Below, in pieces: positions 1-7,079 of a stretch of 11,206 bases of DNA (position 1 is its first letter; each line of letters starts with the position of its first letter). The notes beneath the pieces are model-generated. The model ran no database searches. It had not been told where the DNA came from and saw nothing but the letters and a program-made list of their open reading frames with translations. This DNA is from SIG644 sp045613985. GTDB taxonomy: Bacteria > Bacillota > Clostridia > Oscillospirales > CAG-272. The DNA is taken from contig JAZLCA010000062.1 of the NCBI GenBank assembly GCA_045613985.1, positions 1-11,206 on the forward strand, written 5' to 3'. The position numbers were made by a program, and so were the translations under genes.

Positions 1-89
1 AAAAACTCCCCCCCCGTCCCCGTCTTGTTATAAGCGCGGTACTACGGTTTTTTCGTATTTTTGTATTCTGTTGTTAGTCTAAAGCATCA
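1..89. other. Non-coding tail downstream of the first sigma/anti-sigma operon
   Basis: No gene is visible here. Read on the minus strand it follows the stop codon of the anti-sigma-like gene. It contains AAAAAACCGTAGTACC and a G7 run followed by AGTTTTT, but I found no convincing hairpin with a T tract, so the operon's terminator is either weak or beyond the window edge. Confidence 0.5.
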
Positions 90-1166
90 TCATCGGGGAT
101 CGGCACATTCGTCATCGCACGGAATATCGGGAGACGGCAAGCCGAGCTCTTCGTGCGTCGCGTATCTGAACAGGGTATCGGAAAGGACTGCGGCGGTGCA
201 TATTTCCTTTACGTAATTGGCAAAGGACTCCATGGAGTCAACAGAAATCACAGCGATATAAGTTCCTTCGTTTTGGTAGATATCGAAGCCCTTCTTCGCA
301 AGCAGACTCCAATCAATAGCTGCTGTGCTTTGCGCGCGATACTCTCTTACGCACTGCGCCATATCATTCTCCAGCTGAATGCAGAGAGTCGTGTAGTTGT
401 TCAGGTCGTCTGAGATTGCGGTTCGGTCGAACGGATATTCTCCGTCGGTGACGTAGCCGTTCTCGTGCAGAAACTCCTTGTCAACGTTGCAGTACACCTT
501 TTCCCAGAACATATTGAGGTCTTGCTCGGTAAATTCAGCGTGGTGATCGTCATAATGATTGGTGAAGTCCTTCATCATTTCCAAATAGCACCTTTTTTTT
601 GCGGCCGTCTCTAACTCCAGGCGCAGCTGTTCATAGGTTTTTCCGTGATACACGTACTCGGACAGGGAACCTCCCACGGGCGTCAGCGATTTCGCGGTAA
701 TAGCAATCAGTGTGTCACTTTCCAGTGTTGATAAACCTGTGTGCAGCGATTTCGATAGCTTGATTCCGTTCCATTCCACCCATGAACCATCCTGAGACGG
801 CGGATTGCTATCCTCCGACCCCGGATGATCCGTATCGCTTTGATCGGGATTGGAATTTGCATCCTCTCCAAAGACAATGTGGCCAAAATTGTGCAGATCA
901 AGCAGATGGTCAAGTGATAACACGCCGTTTACTTTGTCGTCAGGCTCAACATCCGGAAAAACCTTTCCAAACTTTAGCATACCCGACGCAAATATTACGC
1001 CGATTGTCAGCGCAAAGCAGGCGGCAATTGTTCCCGCACGGAGCCAAAGGCGACGTGATTTTGCGCGGTCTTTCTTTTTTTGAAGTTTTTGATCCATACG
1101 AATAAAGCGTTCAACGACGTCCGTGTCCATTTGACTAACGGCGTCCAAAAATTCATTTTCTTTCAT
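90..1166 (-). CDS. Single-pass membrane anti-sigma-like protein paired with the sigma factor at 1163-1753
   Basis: 358 aa. A charged cytoplasmic N-terminus (residues 1-40, rich in K/R near the membrane) leads into one hydrophobic segment (about 41-64, starting RRLWLRAGTIAACFAL). An acidic D/P/S/N-rich linker (about 95-128) follows, then a C-terminal domain (about 130-358) that I do not recognise. This is the topology of a membrane anti-sigma factor: inside N-terminus holding the sigma factor, outside domain sensing a signal. The ATG overlaps the sigma stop codon as ATGA, so the two are translationally coupled. There is no HxxxCxxC zinc anti-sigma motif. The N-terminus and membrane segment closely match the partner at 1923-3428, while the outer domain does not. 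Role is inferred from context and topology; confidence in a specific family is low. Confidence 0.75.
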   Translation of the reverse strand: MKENEFLDAVSQMDTDVVERFIRMDQKLQKKKDRAKSRRLWLRAGTIAACFALTIGVIFASGMLKFGKVFPDVEPDDKVNGVLSLDHLLDLHNFGHIVFGEDANSNPDQSDTDHPGSEDSNPPSQDGSWVEWNGIKLSKSLHTGLSTLESDTLIAITAKSLTPVGGSLSEYVYHGKTYEQLRLELETAAKKRCYLEMMKDFTNHYDDHHAEFTEQDLNMFWEKVYCNVDKEFLHENGYVTDGEYPFDRTAISDDLNNYTTLCIQLENDMAQCVREYRAQSTAAIDWSLLAKKGFDIYQNEGTYIAVISVDSMESFANYVKEICTAAVLSDTLFRYATHEELGLPSPDIPCDDECADPR

Positions 1167-1753
1167 CGTGTGTAGCCCTCGTTTTCCATTTTTTGTTTCA
1201 ACGTGCGCTTGATGAGCGCAATTTCCTTGTGGACGGTCGATTCACTGCAGGAGAGCAGCTTGGCGATCTCGGCAATTGGACGCGCGGTGTAGTATCTGCT
1301 CATAAAGATATACATCCGGCGGTTCGGCAGTGAGCGCACAAAATCGCTGATGATGCGCCCCAGATCCCGTGCTTCTTCTTCCGAGTACACGTCATCACCG
1401 TCAGTGATGAAATCCTCGACCTCTCCCAGAGAGACGGAAAGCTCGGATGCGATCCGCTTTTGGCTCTTGTTTGCCTTATAGCGGTCGATGGCGGTCCGTC
1501 GCATGATGGTGGCGAGAAAAGCCTGCAATACGGACGGCTTTGATGGCGGCATCGCGTTCCACGCGCCGAGATAGGTGTCATTGAGACATTCTTCGCAGTC
1601 GCAGGTGTCGTGCAGGACGTTGTATGCGACTGACAGCAGAAATTTTTTGTATTTGATGTCGGTCTCTTTGATGGCACGCTCGTCGCGCTGCCAATACAGT
1701 TCAACGATCTGCTCATCGCTCATCATTGCATTTTCCGGGGATTGAAGTTCCAT
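1163..1753 (-). CDS. ECF-type RNA polymerase sigma factor (sigma-70 family), first module
   Basis: 196 aa. Region 2 (about 14-98) contains DEQIVELYWQRDERAI, the CDCEECLNDTYLGAWNAMPP segment and FLATIMRRTAIDRYK, typical of the core-binding and -10-reading helices of small sigma factors. Region 4 (about 130-190) ends in a helix-turn-helix, IAEIAKLLSCSESTVHKEI, for -35 recognition. Sigma regions 1 and 3 are absent, as in ECF factors. The open frame extends to 2041, but the start at 1753 is chosen because AAGGAGGT lies just upstream and because MELQ is also the start of the sigma at 3425-4021. It ends in an ATGA overlap with its membrane partner. Expression probably starts from the extended -10 at 1845-1853 and perhaps from the shared block at 1773-1824. 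More than half of its region 2 residues match the second sigma factor. Confidence 0.93.
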   Translation of the reverse strand: MELQSPENAMMSDEQIVELYWQRDERAIKETDIKYKKFLLSVAYNVLHDTCDCEECLNDTYLGAWNAMPPSKPSVLQAFLATIMRRTAIDRYKANKSQKRIASELSVSLGEVEDFITDGDDVYSEEEARDLGRIISDFVRSLPNRRMYIFMSRYYTARPIAEIAKLLSCSESTVHKEIALIKRTLKQKMENEGYTR

Positions 1754-1772
1754 ATTGCACCTCCTTGCCAAT

Positions 1773-1824
1773 GATTTGAAAGGCCCTTCACCTATACAGT
1801 CGAAAAAAAACGGAAAAACTGTAA
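1773..1824 (-). promoter_or_regulatory. Conserved leader/promoter block ahead of the first sigma gene
   Basis: A 52-bp block 20 to 71 bp upstream of the start codon matches the block at 4041-4092 at 43 of 52 positions without gaps. Read on the minus strand, it runs TTACA, then TTTCCG, a T8 tract, CGACTGTATAGGTGAA, and the near-palindrome TGAAGGGCCTTTCA. CGAC lies 16 bp after TTACAG, the spacing expected between the -35 and -10 of an ECF promoter, so this may be a self-regulated promoter. It also lies downstream of a sigma-A-like promoter, so it could instead act in the mRNA leader. The conservation is seen; the function is inferred. Confidence 0.6.
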
Positions 1825-1844
1825 AAGAATCTGAAATTTTAATT

Positions 1845-1853
1845 ATTATACCA
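1845..1853 (-). promoter_or_regulatory. TG-extended -10 promoter (sigma-A type) of the first sigma operon
   Basis: On the minus strand TGGTATAAT is an extended -10 box inside an A-rich context (AAAAAATATGGTATAATAAT). The matching -35 position (17 bp away) reads TTACGC and is weak, which extended -10 promoters tolerate. Nearly the same string (AAAAAATATGCTATAATAAT) precedes the third sigma gene. Predicted start is about 85 nt before the ATG. Confidence 0.65.
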
Positions 1854-1883
1854 TATTTTTTATGAAAGCGTAAGCGTTCGACG

Positions 1884-1915
1884 AAAAAAGGTGAGTGCCG
1901 CCGGCACTCACCTTT
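1884..1915 (-). terminator. Intrinsic terminator of the second sigma/anti-sigma operon
   Basis: Two 14-nt perfect complementary arms (1887-1900 and 1902-1915, AAAGGTGAGTGCCG and its complement) are separated by one base. On the minus strand they are followed by six T residues. It lies 8 bp past the stop codon of the gene at 1923-3428 and separates that operon from the promoter of the first sigma gene. Confidence 0.9.
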
Positions 1916-1922
1916 GCTCGTT

Positions 1923-3428
1923 TTATACTTCGGGTGGCAACATTCTTCCATTATAGGGAAAACTGAAAATGATCGAGCGGTCGTCTCCAATGACCTCGCG
2001 GAGCTCCTCGCGCTCCATGATAGAGCCGTTACCTTCGGCATCGTACAGATAATAGCTATCGTCCATCACGTAGCCGTCGTAGTAGAACTTATCCTCCCAC
2101 TGCCGGAAGCAGGAATAATGCCATTGAAGGCGAACGATGCCGTAAACCTTGCCATCAACCTTGCGATAGAAGCCCTGGGCGCGCAAGTATTTGAAAGTCA
2201 TATATTCCAACAGCTCTATATGCGGAGGCTGCAGCTCGGACAGATTCAGGCTTGCTATCGCCGCTCCAATGTCGGGAATCTTGGCAAGATCGTCGGGGGA
2301 GAAGCTTTCTCCGTATCGTTTGATGTTTCCGTTTTCACCCTCGTAACTGTTAAGGACGATCTGTTCGTTGGTCAAAAATCCGTTGATGACTCGGGTGTAC
2401 CGAGCAATGACGCGATCCTCGCGAACGGTTATCGTATAGGCAAAAGCGTTGCTATCACTCGGCTCCAGATAGGCTCTGATCTGCTTGGCCTCCTCCGAAA
2501 CGAAGATGTCGTCCGCCGTGACGTAATCGCAATCGTCGGCGTACTCGAAGCGTTCCACAAGCTCAAGGACGTTTGCTTTTACCTCGGCTACCGTGGAATC
2601 ATGGCCTGCGGGATAGTGATATCTGTCCGGATCGTCAAGATAATGATCGAACCAACCGGCACCTCCGACCTTGGAGGTAAAATACTCGACTTTCCCAAAA
2701 AAGCTCTCGTCCACGCGTCCGTCGTTGAAGGCGATCACGGAGCCGTATCCCAAGTCTCGGACGCCGGCGACCTCAAACATGTTGGGGAAATAGTCCACTC
2801 TGCCCAGCGTCTGGTTGACGAGCAAATAATTCTCCACGCCCACTTGGCTGAGCCCGAAAATAAAGCGCTCGTAGCCGTCAAAAATGTCGGTGTCGTAGTA
2901 GGGGTAGCACAGATAGATTTCTGTTGGGAGTCCATCACCCCGTACCTGATCGATCACCCGCAATTTGGCGACGTGAAAGGGAAGATAGTATGAGGCGGCA
3001 TAGTAATACGTGTCGGGAAGAACCTCGATGACCTCGGCCTCAACGACCGTGTGTATTCCAAATCCCGGAGGAATCAAGTCATAGTTGCCTTCGCTTTCGG
3101 ATTCATACTCGCCATATAGCAGCTCTTGTTTGCCCGTTAGCTTGTTTCCGCTTACCATTGTGGAAACGGAAGGGATTTCCTGGCTTGGCGGATTGATCAG
3201 GGAATCGTCCGGATCGTCCGGCGGCATCACGGGGCCGTCCCCCTTCAGCAGAGGGAAGATTATGACCGCCCCCAAAATCAAGGCAAAACAGGCGGCCAAT
3301 GCTCCTGCGCGGAGCCAAAGCTGACGATGCCTTTTCTTGTTTGTTAAATTTTCTTTTCGTTCTACGTATTCTTGTACAAGATCGGGATCAATGTGATTGA
3401 GTCCCTCGTTCCATTCGGTTTGTTTCAT
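1923..3428 (-). CDS. Single-pass membrane anti-sigma-like protein with large external domain, paired with the sigma factor at 3425-4021
   Basis: 501 aa. The N-terminus (1-38) is charged; the membrane segment (about 38-61) begins RQLWLRAGALAACFAL, nearly identical to the partner at 90-1166. An acidic, proline-rich linker (about 64-90) leads to a long external part. Residues about 122-215 (VVEAEVIEVLPDTY, then HVAKLRVIDQVRG, then EIYLCYP, then FIFGLS) look like a beta-rich barrel domain. Residues about 280-400 and 405-500 form further segments that I cannot assign. No zinc anti-sigma motif is present. The ATG overlaps the sigma stop as ATGA. The likely role is to hold the sigma factor at the membrane until an outside signal is sensed. 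This is inferred from topology and coupling; the sensed signal is unknown. The external region is about twice as long as in the sister protein. Confidence 0.75.
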   Translation of the reverse strand: MKQTEWNEGLNHIDPDLVQEYVERKENLTNKKRHRQLWLRAGALAACFALILGAVIIFPLLKGDGPVMPPDDPDDSLINPPSQEIPSVSTMVSGNKLTGKQELLYGEYESESEGNYDLIPPGFGIHTVVEAEVIEVLPDTYYYAASYYLPFHVAKLRVIDQVRGDGLPTEIYLCYPYYDTDIFDGYERFIFGLSQVGVENYLLVNQTLGRVDYFPNMFEVAGVRDLGYGSVIAFNDGRVDESFFGKVEYFTSKVGGAGWFDHYLDDPDRYHYPAGHDSTVAEVKANVLELVERFEYADDCDYVTADDIFVSEEAKQIRAYLEPSDSNAFAYTITVREDRVIARYTRVINGFLTNEQIVLNSYEGENGNIKRYGESFSPDDLAKIPDIGAAIASLNLSELQPPHIELLEYMTFKYLRAQGFYRKVDGKVYGIVRLQWHYSCFRQWEDKFYYDGYVMDDSYYLYDAEGNGSIMEREELREVIGDDRSIIFSFPYNGRMLPPEV

Positions 3429-4021
3429 ATAACGTAACCCTCACTTTCCAGCGCCTGTCGTAAGGCACTTCGGATGGCGGCAAGCTCTTTGTTGATCATG
3501 GAACGGCTCAGACGAAGATCTGCCGCGATTTCATCGATGGGCTCGGCCGCATAGTAGCGGCTCATGAAAACGTAGCGTCTGCGTTCGTTCAGCGAGCGAA
3601 CGAAGCCACTGATGATCTCTCCTAAGCGGTCCGCGTCAAAATCGGCGGCGGGATTGCCCTCGCTTGAGATAAAATCTTCCAATTCGGACAGCGACAGCGT
3701 CATCTCGGAGGGGACCGTCCGTGCTCGCGCCTTGCGGTGATAGCGATTGACAGCGATCCTTCGCATGATGGTAGTCAAAAAAGCCTTGAGCGAGCGCGGT
3801 CTTGCGGGCGGTATGGCTTGCCATGCCCCAAGATATGTATCGTTGAGACATTCTTCGCAATCCGGCTCGTTGCGCAAGATGCGATAGGCGACGGTGAGAA
3901 GATACTTTTTGTACTTGAAATCGGTCTCCGCGATCGCTTTTTCGTCGCGCTCCCAGTACAGCCGCACGATGCTTTCGTCGTCCGTCGGTACTCTGTTCGG
4001 TCGTTTCTTTTGAAGTTCCAT
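3425..4021 (-). CDS. ECF-type RNA polymerase sigma factor (sigma-70 family), second module
   Basis: 198 aa with the two-domain ECF layout. Region 2 (about 16-100) has DDESIVRLYWERDEKAI, DCEECLNDTYLGAWQAIPP and FLTTIMRRIAVNRY. Region 4 (about 133-192) has ERRRYVFMSRYY and the helix-turn-helix IDEIAADLRLSRSMINKEL. The start follows AAAGGAGG at a good distance and gives the same MELQ N-terminus as the first sigma. It shares CEECLNDTYLGAW with both other sigma factors in a slightly varied form. It is coupled by ATGA to the membrane protein downstream. No sigma-A promoter is obvious in the 86 bp between it and the isomerase-like gene, so transcription probably comes from the conserved block at 4041-4092, from read-through, or both. 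Confidence 0.93.
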   Translation of the reverse strand: MELQKKRPNRVPTDDESIVRLYWERDEKAIAETDFKYKKYLLTVAYRILRNEPDCEECLNDTYLGAWQAIPPARPRSLKAFLTTIMRRIAVNRYHRKARARTVPSEMTLSLSELEDFISSEGNPAADFDADRLGEIISGFVRSLNERRRYVFMSRYYAAEPIDEIAADLRLSRSMINKELAAIRSALRQALESEGYVI

Positions 4022-4040
4022 CTCTTGCCTCCTTTCCCTC

Positions 4041-4092
4041 GATTTGAAGGGCCCTTCACCTATATAGTCAAGGAAAATCGGAAAGTGTGTAA
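4041..4092 (-). promoter_or_regulatory. Conserved leader/promoter block ahead of the second sigma gene
   Basis: This is the 52-bp counterpart of 1773-1824. On the minus strand it reads TTACAC, then TTTCCG, TTGACTATATAGGTGAA, and a perfect 14-bp palindrome, TGAAGGGCCCTTCA (4045-4058). TGAC follows TTACAC by 16 bp, compatible with an ECF-type promoter. No competing sigma-A promoter is seen between this block and the upstream gene, which favours a real promoter role here. A C7 run (minus strand) lies just upstream at 4101-4107. Confidence 0.6.
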
Positions 4093-4107
4093 TGATTTCA
4101 GGGGGGG

Positions 4108-5010
4108 TTAGCGGTTTTCGTATTTTTTCATCATATAATTTCGGTCACGTCCAAGATGCGAGGCAAGGGACTCCTTTTTCTCATCCCAATAAAAGGTTTC
4201 CAAGGCAAACGCCCCGTCGTATCCTACGCGGTGTAGCTCCTGCATACAGGCGTCCAGCGCGGCGATACCGCTGCCCAAGGGCATCTCGGTCAGATAAGTT
4301 CCGTCGGCTGTTTCGTCCCAGACGCGCTGAGGCGCGTTTTGACGGTTGAGGCGCGCATCCTCCATATAAAGGTCTTTTAGATGCACGTGGCGCATCTCGC
4401 CCGCGTAGCGTTTGAAAAAATCGACAGGAGAGGCGTTGGCATACAGGCAGTTACCCACGTCGCCGCATACACCGACGGCGCATCCGCTCGCCTTCATAGG
4501 CTCGTAAAAGCGGGAGAAGGCGGGGCCGTTGAGGTAGTAGCCCTGCGGCTCGTACAGGACGGTAAGGCCAAGATCGTTGCTGTATTTGGCCACGGCTACG
4601 GCCCGCTCAGTCAGGCAAGGGAGCATACGGTCAAGGACGAGGGCAGGGGACTCGCTTGAAACGCGCCACGGCATCAGCGTGTGGTGCAGATAGGGCGAGC
4701 CAAGAATACGGGCACGGTCGGCACATTTTTTCAGTGCCTCCACACCGGATCGATTGCGATGCTCTCCGAGATCGTCGGCAGGAAGAAAAATACCCACCGA
4801 ATAGCAGGCGCAGCGAATGCCGTGCTTGTCCAAGACCTCTCGCAGCCGCTTTGCGCTGTCCTCGTCAGGAAATACGGGGAGCGAGCCGGGGCCGATCAGC
4901 TCCAGAATCTCTACCGAGTCAAATCCGCACTCTTGGGCGAATCTGACCGCCGCATCCGCGCCCTTGTGTAGTAGCATTTCCGTAAAATAGGCGTACATTG
5001 TCAGTTGCAT
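4108..5010 (-). CDS. Sugar phosphate isomerase/epimerase-like TIM-barrel protein
   Basis: 300 aa, the usual length for the xylose-isomerase-like TIM-barrel superfamily (AP endonuclease family 2 fold). These enzymes isomerise or epimerise sugars and inositol derivatives using a divalent metal in the cytoplasm. The expected metal/substrate ligands appear in order: Glu154 in LYEPQG, Asp184 in CGDVGN, His208/His210 in RHVHLKD, and Glu271 in FALET after the GSG-leu-GYDG strand. The N-terminus, CGFDSVEILELIG, is the typical second strand. The start is supported by GGGAGGG 7 nt upstream and a sigma-A promoter at 5043-5071. No neighbouring sugar transporter or kinase indicates the substrate. The next gene down is a sigma factor 86 bp away with no terminator between, so some co-transcription is possible. 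Confidence 0.88.
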   Translation of the reverse strand: MQLTMYAYFTEMLLHKGADAAVRFAQECGFDSVEILELIGPGSLPVFPDEDSAKRLREVLDKHGIRCACYSVGIFLPADDLGEHRNRSGVEALKKCADRARILGSPYLHHTLMPWRVSSESPALVLDRMLPCLTERAVAVAKYSNDLGLTVLYEPQGYYLNGPAFSRFYEPMKASGCAVGVCGDVGNCLYANASPVDFFKRYAGEMRHVHLKDLYMEDARLNRQNAPQRVWDETADGTYLTEMPLGSGIAALDACMQELHRVGYDGAFALETFYWDEKKESLASHLGRDRNYMMKKYENR

Positions 5011-5042
5011 CTCATACCCTCCCGAACATTCTGATTGCTTTT

Positions 5043-5071
5043 ATGATACCACATCTTGGCAAAGATTGCAA
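5043..5071 (-). promoter_or_regulatory. Sigma-A promoter of the isomerase-like gene
   Basis: On the minus strand TTGCAA (5066-5071), a 17-bp spacer and TATCAT (5043-5048), with TG extension (TGGTATCAT). The predicted transcript has a leader of about 27 nt. Confidence 0.8.
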
Positions 5072-5094
5072 GAGGCGTGGCGGCGGGGCAGCTG

Positions 5095-5127
5095 AAAAAA
5101 AAAACGGCACCCTTTCGGATGCCGTTT
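5095..5127 (-). terminator. Intrinsic terminator of the polytopic membrane protein gene
   Basis: Eight-bp perfect stem AAACGGCA (5102-5109) with TGCCGTTT (5120-5127), and a loop of about 10 nt. On the minus strand it runs into a T tract of about 10 residues. It lies about 20 bp after the stop codon and just ahead of the next promoter. Confidence 0.9.
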
Positions 5128-5145
5128 GCTGTATGTGAGTTCGTT

Positions 5146-6606
5146 TTATGCTTGCTCTGTCGTACAAGATTGCTCGCTGTTTTCCTTGGCGTATTGCTTG
5201 CGTTGCTTGGCGGTCAGGGCGTAGATGAGAAGATACAATCCCAGACAGATCACCATAAAGGTAATATACACAAGTCCCTGTACCAGAGGATAGATTTCAA
5301 ACGCGCCAAACTTGATCACGCAGTTGTCAAACAAGGGATCGGTAAAGCCAACCAGCCCTCTGGCGATGTCCTTGTCGAACATGAACAGATGGTTTGCATA
5401 GAAGAAATTTTGATAGGGCTTGCCCTCGCATATTCGATAAAAACCGTTGGAGACCGTTCCAAGCACGAATATGAAAAGATAATATACGGTAAAGCCAATG
5501 GAGAAATTTTTGATTGACTTCATGTCAATTGGCTTGAAAATGCGAAGCACCAGACACAAAATCGGGATGACGAAGACCTTGGTATGCTCGACCATGAAAT
5601 GCACGACCCAAAGACGGGTAAGATGAGAAATATCCTCCCGAATGTCAAGAACGATGATGGCGATGATGGCACCGACCACGTTTACGATCAAGGCAAAGCG
5701 GAAGAGATTGTCGCTCTTCTTCAGTAACATGATCAGAGCCAGATACGAGCCGAGATTACACAGCTGAAGCGGGAGCTTCATAACGTTCAGCTCGGCCGAG
5801 GCCGTGTACATCTGGCTGAACTGCATCAGCAGCGCCCAGGCTAAGGAAAGCACGAGAAGGTATCTTACCTCGTAGGACTTATTGCGGAAGCCGAAGTAAA
5901 GTGCGACGATGATCGCGGGGATGCTGATGATCCAGCCGATATGAACGGGAGTAAAGCGAATCATCATCAAGTTTACGTGGCCGAAGAGATACTGCGGAAC
6001 GTAAACGGGAAGGGAGATATACGTTACACCGATCAAAACCAGGATCAGATTTACGAGATCATTTTTAGAGATCTTGAGCTTTTCGCGGTTTTGATACGTC
6101 AGGAGAATCAGGGCGATCAGCTGGAACAGACAAGTCAGACCGAAGAATATTGATCTGAAGGTTTCGTTCACGAGAAAATCCTTGAACGCCTGGGGGATAA
6201 CTCGTACCGTCTGCAGACCGGAGTTGCTGTTGGCAGTGAAATATTCAATGTATTGAGAGAAGAAAACAACGTTTACGATCGCCACGGGCAGGCAGAAAAA
6301 GCTTGCGATCTTTTCAAAATACTTGTTTTTTTGAAAAACGGCGATGGGGAGCACCGTGAAGCTGACAAGATTGAGCCACCGAAGAATGGCGTGGAATTTT
6401 GTTCCCGTCATGGTTTTGAGCGTGTCCATCTCGTGCGTGCACATAAAGAGATCGGGGAGAAATAGCTCAATCATGGAAAGGGAGACGTACAGCACGACAG
6501 AAATTCCGATCACGCGGCCGAGAAGCCCCAAACCTCTCTTTTTTGCTGCGAAAAGGCACAACAAAACGACCACGGCAAGTATGAGTGTAAACATCACATA
6601 AAACAT
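5146..6606 (-). CDS. Polytopic membrane protein, YwaF/TMEM164-like
   Basis: 486 aa, very hydrophobic, with about 12-13 predicted membrane segments (for example 3-19, 31-49, 98-118, 152-170, 184-203, 222-239, 246-262, 303-320, 333-355, 366-386, 440-463). The C-terminal half resembles the YwaF/TMEM164 family: LPLQLC (278-283), a VVGAIIAIIVLD helix, then VVHFMVEH with His336 and His341, and an FxxGFTVYYLFIF-type helix. The family match is from memory of these motifs and is moderate. The bacterial members have no settled function; human TMEM164 is reported as an acyltransferase on ether lipids. The N-terminal part (1-210) is an additional membrane block. The start at 6606 is preferred over the upstream ATG at 6651, because GGAAGG precedes it and because 6651 lies within about 10 nt of the -10 box. 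It is monocistronic. Confidence 0.72.
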   Translation of the reverse strand: MFYVMFTLILAVVVLLCLFAAKKRGLGLLGRVIGISVVLYVSLSMIELFLPDLFMCTHEMDTLKTMTGTKFHAILRWLNLVSFTVLPIAVFQKNKYFEKIASFFCLPVAIVNVVFFSQYIEYFTANSNSGLQTVRVIPQAFKDFLVNETFRSIFFGLTCLFQLIALILLTYQNREKLKISKNDLVNLILVLIGVTYISLPVYVPQYLFGHVNLMMIRFTPVHIGWIISIPAIIVALYFGFRNKSYEVRYLLVLSLAWALLMQFSQMYTASAELNVMKLPLQLCNLGSYLALIMLLKKSDNLFRFALIVNVVGAIIAIIVLDIREDISHLTRLWVVHFMVEHTKVFVIPILCLVLRIFKPIDMKSIKNFSIGFTVYYLFIFVLGTVSNGFYRICEGKPYQNFFYANHLFMFDKDIARGLVGFTDPLFDNCVIKFGAFEIYPLVQGLVYITFMVICLGLYLLIYALTAKQRKQYAKENSEQSCTTEQA

Positions 6607-6662
6607 TGCATTGTCCTTCCTTTGTACAAATATCGGCAGGTGTTCCCACATGTGCTACGACT

Positions 6663-6691
6663 ATTTTACTTTAATGGAAGAAACTTGTCAA
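6663..6691 (-). promoter_or_regulatory. Sigma-A promoter of the polytopic membrane protein gene
   Basis: On the minus strand TTGACA (6686-6691), a 17-bp spacer, TAAAAT (6663-6668). The -35 is consensus and the -10 has one mismatch. The leader would be about 50 nt. Confidence 0.87.
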
Positions 6692-6767
6692 TGCAAGCGA
6701 AGGGAAATTAAGAGAATCATAAGATTTATAAGAATTTCCTAAGGAATACAGAGCGAGCATACATAAG

Positions 6768-6796
6768 CAAAGGGCACGCTGTATGCGTGCCCTTTG
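6768..6796. repeat. Strong hairpin between divergent genes, related to the palindrome at 8816-8853
   Basis: A perfect 12-bp stem (6768-6779 with 6785-6796), CAAAGGGCACGC and its complement, with a 5-nt loop. There is no long T tract on either side, so it is not a canonical terminator for any gene here. Its arms share AAAGG-GCACGC with the larger palindrome downstream of the third module, and both are followed within 20 bp by GATTTAGATG. Confidence 0.75.
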
Positions 6797-6813
6797 TGCT
6801 GGGATGTGTGTCT

Positions 6814-6922
6814 GATTTAGATGCAAAACCGTGAGTGGCCGATTTGGATGCACACCGATTTTGCAGAGGGTAGACTAACCCCTTGGCGTGATCGGGGTTG
6901 CACTTGACCGTTGTTTTCCGGG
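6814..6922. repeat. Repeat block A (left of the third sigma module)
   Basis: Contains GATTTAGATG (6814-6823), GATTTGGATG (6841-6850) and CCTTGGCG (6881-6888). Positions 6841-6922 align without gaps to 8904-8985 at 49 of 82 bases, in the same orientation. In one minus-strand frame both encode an AKG...YP...ASKS pattern, so it may be a decayed coding remnant or a dispersed intergenic element. No gene is visible in 6692-7024. Confidence 0.55.
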
Positions 6923-7024
6923 GGGCAACGTCATGGTTGGACACAAAGCTATGTACGCTTTTTTACAATAAGCCCCAATATACCCATTGACTTTTCTTGC
7001 GTTCACACATTTTTTGAAAAAATA

Positions 7025-7033
7025 TGCTATAAT
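7025..7033 (+). promoter_or_regulatory. TG-extended -10 promoter of the third sigma operon
   Basis: TGCTATAAT in the context AAAAAATATGCTATAATAAT, nearly identical to the promoter at 1845-1853. No good -35 is found at 17 bp. Predicted leader of about 65 nt, including the TATAGGTGAA motif. Confidence 0.7.
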
Positions 7034-7079
7034 AATAAAAAATTTCTCTTTCTTGTAGTTTTTGGCGGCAAAACCGTAG

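Noticed and set aside
1754..2041. N-terminal extension of the first sigma factor
   Set aside because: It would read through the promoter, the conserved leader block and the upstream terminator; a consensus ribosome-binding site precedes the start at 1753.
1914..2993. Long plus-strand open frame of 359 codons opposite the second membrane partner
   Set aside because: It lies entirely antisense to a well-supported coupled gene, has no ribosome-binding site, and its product has no recognisable motif.
4022..4059. Short leader peptide starting at GTG within TATAGGTGAAG
   Set aside because: There is no ribosome-binding site ahead of the GTG and the frames in the first and second leaders do not give similar peptides beyond the shared DNA.
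6726..6944. Minus-strand open frame across hairpin and block A
   Set aside because: There is no ribosome-binding site or promoter and it overlaps a palindrome. It is kept only as a possible decayed coding remnant in the findings.
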